Below, in pieces: positions 63,165 through 64,000 of a stretch of DNA of 64,000 bases. The translations under genes were made by a program, and so were the position numbers. The first letter of the stretch is position 1. Each line of letters begins with the position of its first letter. The stretch comes from Verrucomicrobiota bacterium (GTDB taxonomy: Bacteria; Verrucomicrobiota; Verrucomicrobiia; Verrucomicrobiales; DEV007), in contig JAGWVU010000016.1 of assembly GCA_018970725.1 (NCBI GenBank), positions 35,544 to 99,543 on the forward strand, read 5' to 3'. The notes under the pieces are model-generated. The model was given only the letters and a program-made list of their open reading frames with translations. It ran no database searches and had not been told where the DNA came from.

Positions 63165-64000
63165 ATGAATCGCACACTTTTGCTTCTTGGCGCCCTGCTG
63201 CTCGGGGCCGTGCTGCCGCAGGCCTCGGTAGCCTCCGGTCTCATCCGCTGGCTGGTGGCCTGGATGCTCTTTGCGGTGTTCCTGAGGACGCCGTTGTCAC
63301 GCGAGACCCTGCACCGATCCCATTTTCTCCTGCTCGCGGCCAACTTCGGCATCGGTTTCGCGGCCTGGAGATTGGGAGGTTGGTGGGGAGGGCGGGACGT
63401 GGCTCTGGCCGCGTTCTTTTGCGGGATCACGCCGACCGCCATCGCGGCGCCGGTGATCGTCAGTTTTCTCCGGGGCCGGGTTTCCTATGTCACGGGGGCT
63501 TTCCTCTTGTCCAATCTGGCGGTTGCGGCAGCCCTTCCGGTGATTCTCCCCTTCGTTCTGGGACGGCCGACGCCCGGCGTGTTCGCGGAAGTGTCCCGGA
63601 GCATGGGGGGCGTGGTCTTCGGGCCGTTCGCTTTGGCTTGGGGCCTGCGTCGCGGGTGGAGCGGAGCGGTGGAATGGGCAGTCTCGTTGGGTAACCTCAA
63701 TTTCGGGTTGTGGGTGGTGACGATCTTTTTGATTGCCGCCAATGCTTCCCACTTTCTGCGGAGCCAGAGTGATCTGGCGATGGATGTGGTCGTGAAGATC
63801 GCGGGGGCGACGCTTTTGATTTGCGCCGGGAATTTTTTGCTCGGGCGCTGGATCGGGGGGCGTGAATTTCCGGCGGAAGCGAGTCAGTCGCTGGGGCAAA
63901 AGAACACGACATTCACCATCTATCTGGCGATGACCTACGCGAGTCCGCTGGTGGCGCTGGGGCCGACCTTTTACGTGATCTGGCACAATTTATGGAACTC
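63165..64000 (+). CDS. Bile acid:sodium symporter (BASS) family transporter, 3' end outside the window
   Basis: The open frame runs from ATG 63165 to the window edge without a stop, giving 278 residues. It is strongly hydrophobic, with about eight TM segments visible, and has the BASS/SBF-type motifs FCGITPTAIAAPVIVSFLRG and ASPLVALGPTFYVIWHNLW near the end. BASS members carry bile acids, ketopantoate or other organic anions with sodium; the substrate here is unknown. It lies 64 nt after the LysM gene. Confidence 0.8.
   Translation, partial: MNRTLLLLGALLLGAVLPQASVASGLIRWLVAWMLFAVFLRTPLSRETLHRSHFLLLAANFGIGFAAWRLGGWWGGRDVALAAFFCGITPTAIAAPVIVSFLRGRVSYVTGAFLLSNLAVAAALPVILPFVLGRPTPGVFAEVSRSMGGVVFGPFALAWGLRRGWSGAVEWAVSLGNLNFGLWVVTIFLIAANASHFLRSQSDLAMDVVVKIAGATLLICAGNFLLGRWIGGREFPAEASQSLGQKNTTFTIYLAMTYASPLVALGPTFYVIWHNLWN

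Overview
The window looks like a chromosomal segment of a GC-rich Verrucomicrobiota bacterium, probably Opitutae-like. This placement is an inference. It rests on ribosomal genes that mostly lack Shine-Dalgarno sequences, a DUF1080 (3-keto-disaccharide hydrolase) protein, a type II secretion cluster tied to a TPR/VWA module, and the overall gene repertoire. No rRNA, tRNA, CRISPR array or intact insertion sequence was seen.

Positions 1-17618 form one long plus-strand translation block: rpsL-rpsG-fusA, rpsJ to rplB, rpsS, an extra secreted coiled-coil gene, rplV to secY, map, then rpsM-rpsK-rpsD. It ends in a clear intrinsic terminator. Genes often found in this block (tuf, rpsN, rpmD, adk, infA, rpmJ, rpoA, rplQ) are absent here. 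A hairpin-containing 154-nt leader precedes rpsM. Positions 17661-19179 hold one small minus-strand gene and a 1.27-kb gene-poor stretch with a run of hairpins and an almost pure A/T tract. dnaA and dnaN follow, so this stretch is a candidate replication origin, although no consensus DnaA box was found.

Positions 22172-26672 carry an orphan FIST sensor, a small secreted protein and a secreted M1 metallopeptidase with a HEAT-like tail. Positions 26763-41736 carry gspE-F-G-H-I-J-K-L-M-D, followed on the same strand by a giant TPR protein, a small exported repeat protein and a membrane-anchored VWA protein. This is probably one envelope secretion system with accessory parts. A Uma2-type nuclease remnant follows.

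Positions 42141-53569 are on the minus strand. They hold uvrA; a tightly packed run (read right to left) of a CvpA-like membrane protein, gatB, a secreted PDZ protein, a type III polyketide synthase and an FAD oxidoreductase; and manC, ruvX, truA, aroC. The last third mixes strands. It has a DUF1080 protein, arginine biosynthesis argB-argD-argF with an ArgE/DapE-family peptidase gene about 3 kb on, a PDZ protein, an NdpA-like nucleoid protein, a histone-deacetylase-family hydrolase, a double-LysM protein, and a BASS-family transporter cut by the window edge.
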